DNA from: Bryobacterales bacterium | GTDB taxonomy: Bacteria; Cyanobacteriota; Vampirovibrionia; Obscuribacterales; Obscuribacteraceae | Direction of reading: 5' to 3' | DNA length: 5,706 bases | Assembly: GCA_903970295.1 (NCBI GenBank) | Contig: CAJCHQ010000314.1 | Coordinates: forward strand, 1-5,706 | Part shown: positions 5,144 through 5,706 of the stretch, one piece after another | Position numbering within the stretch: the first letter of the stretch is position 1 | Layout of the letters: every line of letters begins with the position of its first letter | Program-made: the position numbers and the translations under genes | Notes under the pieces: model-generated | What the model was told of the DNA's origin: nothing | What the model saw: the letters and a program-made list of their open reading frames with translations, nothing else | The model's database searches: none

Positions 5144-5706
5144 ATGCGGTTATATAAAAAACACGATTTCCCAGGAAAACTTTTGGTCGTTGAAGGCGTA
5201 GACGGGTCCGGCAAGTCGACTCAATTAGATTTGCTCAGGAACTGGCTGGAGTCGAAAGGCAAAAGCGTGATCTTCACAGAATGGAATTCATCTAATTTGA
5301 TTTCCAAAACGATCAAACAAGCGAAACGTTCGAACAGCCTTATTCCAGTGACATTCAGCATTTTGCACGCAACCGATTTCGCCGACCGACTTGAGAACAT
5401 TATCATTCCAGCTCTCAAAGCCGGCTTGATAGTTCTGGCCGATCGCTATTGTTTTACAGCTTTTGCGCGCGACGTTGCCCGCGGTGTCGACAGAGAATGG
5501 GTGCGAAATTTGTACGGCTTCGCGATCAGACCAGATGGCGCCTTCTATTTTCAGTTGCCGGTGGAGGTGTCTTTAGCGCGTATCGCCAACAGTCGCATGC
5601 CAGGATTTTACGAATCAGGCATGGACGTAGGGCTGTCGCAAGATCCAAGAGAGTCATTTCAATTGTTCCAATCAATGATCATCAGTGAATACGACAAGAT
5701 GGTGGA
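5144..5706 (+). CDS. Divergent thymidylate-kinase-like P-loop kinase, truncated at the right edge
   Basis: 187 codons are visible with no stop, so the 3' end lies outside the window. An in-frame TAA at 5132-5134 makes ATG 5144 the first possible start, although no clear Shine-Dalgarno precedes it. The P-loop is Glu17-Gly-Val-Asp-Gly-Ser-Gly-Lys24-Ser-Thr26-Gln, the form typical of thymidylate kinases. Asp100-Arg101-Tyr102 matches the DRY motif, preceded by Leu-Lys-Ala-Gly-Leu-Ile-Val-Leu-Ala. Pro130-Asp131 followed by a strand and Leu-Ala-Arg-Ile (144-147) matches the region before the lid. Thymidylate kinase makes dTDP from dTMP and ATP. However, the Glu-Pro-Gly-Gly loop that normally follows the second strand is replaced by Thr-Glu-Trp-Asn-Ser-Ser (45-50), and DRY is followed by Cys-Phe-Thr-Ala-Phe-Ala-Arg-Asp rather than the usual Ser-x-x-Ala-Tyr-Gln. 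It is therefore a kinase of this fold, with substrate uncertain; it need not be the essential Tmk. Confidence 0.88.
   Translation, partial: MRLYKKHDFPGKLLVVEGVDGSGKSTQLDLLRNWLESKGKSVIFTEWNSSNLISKTIKQAKRSNSLIPVTFSILHATDFADRLENIIIPALKAGLIVLADRYCFTAFARDVARGVDREWVRNLYGFAIRPDGAFYFQLPVEVSLARIANSRMPGFYESGMDVGLSQDPRESFQLFQSMIISEYDKMV

Noticed and set aside
5449..5688. 79-codon plus-strand open frame inside the right-edge gene
   Set aside because: It lies in another frame of the kinase-like gene, whose P-loop and DRY motifs are in the frame starting at 5144.

Overview
The window is an ordinary-looking chromosomal segment of a Gram-negative-type bacterium. The strongest clue is a complete kdsB (CMP-Kdo synthetase), which implies a Kdo-containing lipopolysaccharide. 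Two genes encode proteins with Sec-type signal peptides, and two encode TPR proteins. Start codons are mixed (ATG, GTG, TTG) and GC content looks moderate. The style (TPR-rich, unusual secreted proteins, a divergent thymidylate-kinase-like enzyme) would fit a deep lineage such as the non-photosynthetic cyanobacterial relatives. That placement is inference and weak. No tRNA, rRNA, IS element, CRISPR array or phage gene is visible.

Layout. The left edge (1-340, +) holds the 3' end of a small TPR protein. It meets tail-to-tail, with a 20-bp overlap, a two-gene minus-strand unit: an unrecognised 174-residue protein (start 1632) followed 16 bp later by a cytoplasmic glycerophosphodiester phosphodiesterase (start 1091). 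A 263-bp divergent intergenic region (1633-1895), with three consecutive small dyads at its right end, separates this unit from kdsB (1896-2657, +). A secreted beta-rich protein (2742-3545, +) follows kdsB. It converges on a large secreted TPR protein (3579-4997, -) with a very charged low-complexity linker. The two converging 3' ends share a 24-bp near-perfect direct repeat. A second divergent intergenic region (about 5001-5143) has an unusual nested palindrome and a TATAAT box. It leads into a divergent thymidylate-kinase-like gene (5144 onward, +) that runs off the right edge.

How the genes relate. KdsB and the two exported proteins point to envelope functions. The phosphodiesterase works in phospholipid headgroup turnover, and the kinase-like protein in nucleotide metabolism. 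Only the 174-aa protein plus phosphodiesterase pair, and possibly kdsB plus the secreted protein, look co-transcribed. No multi-gene new system is evident. The items most worth following are the divergent kinase family, the nested palindrome, the charged TPR protein, the duplicated 3' end and the unrecognised 174-residue protein.
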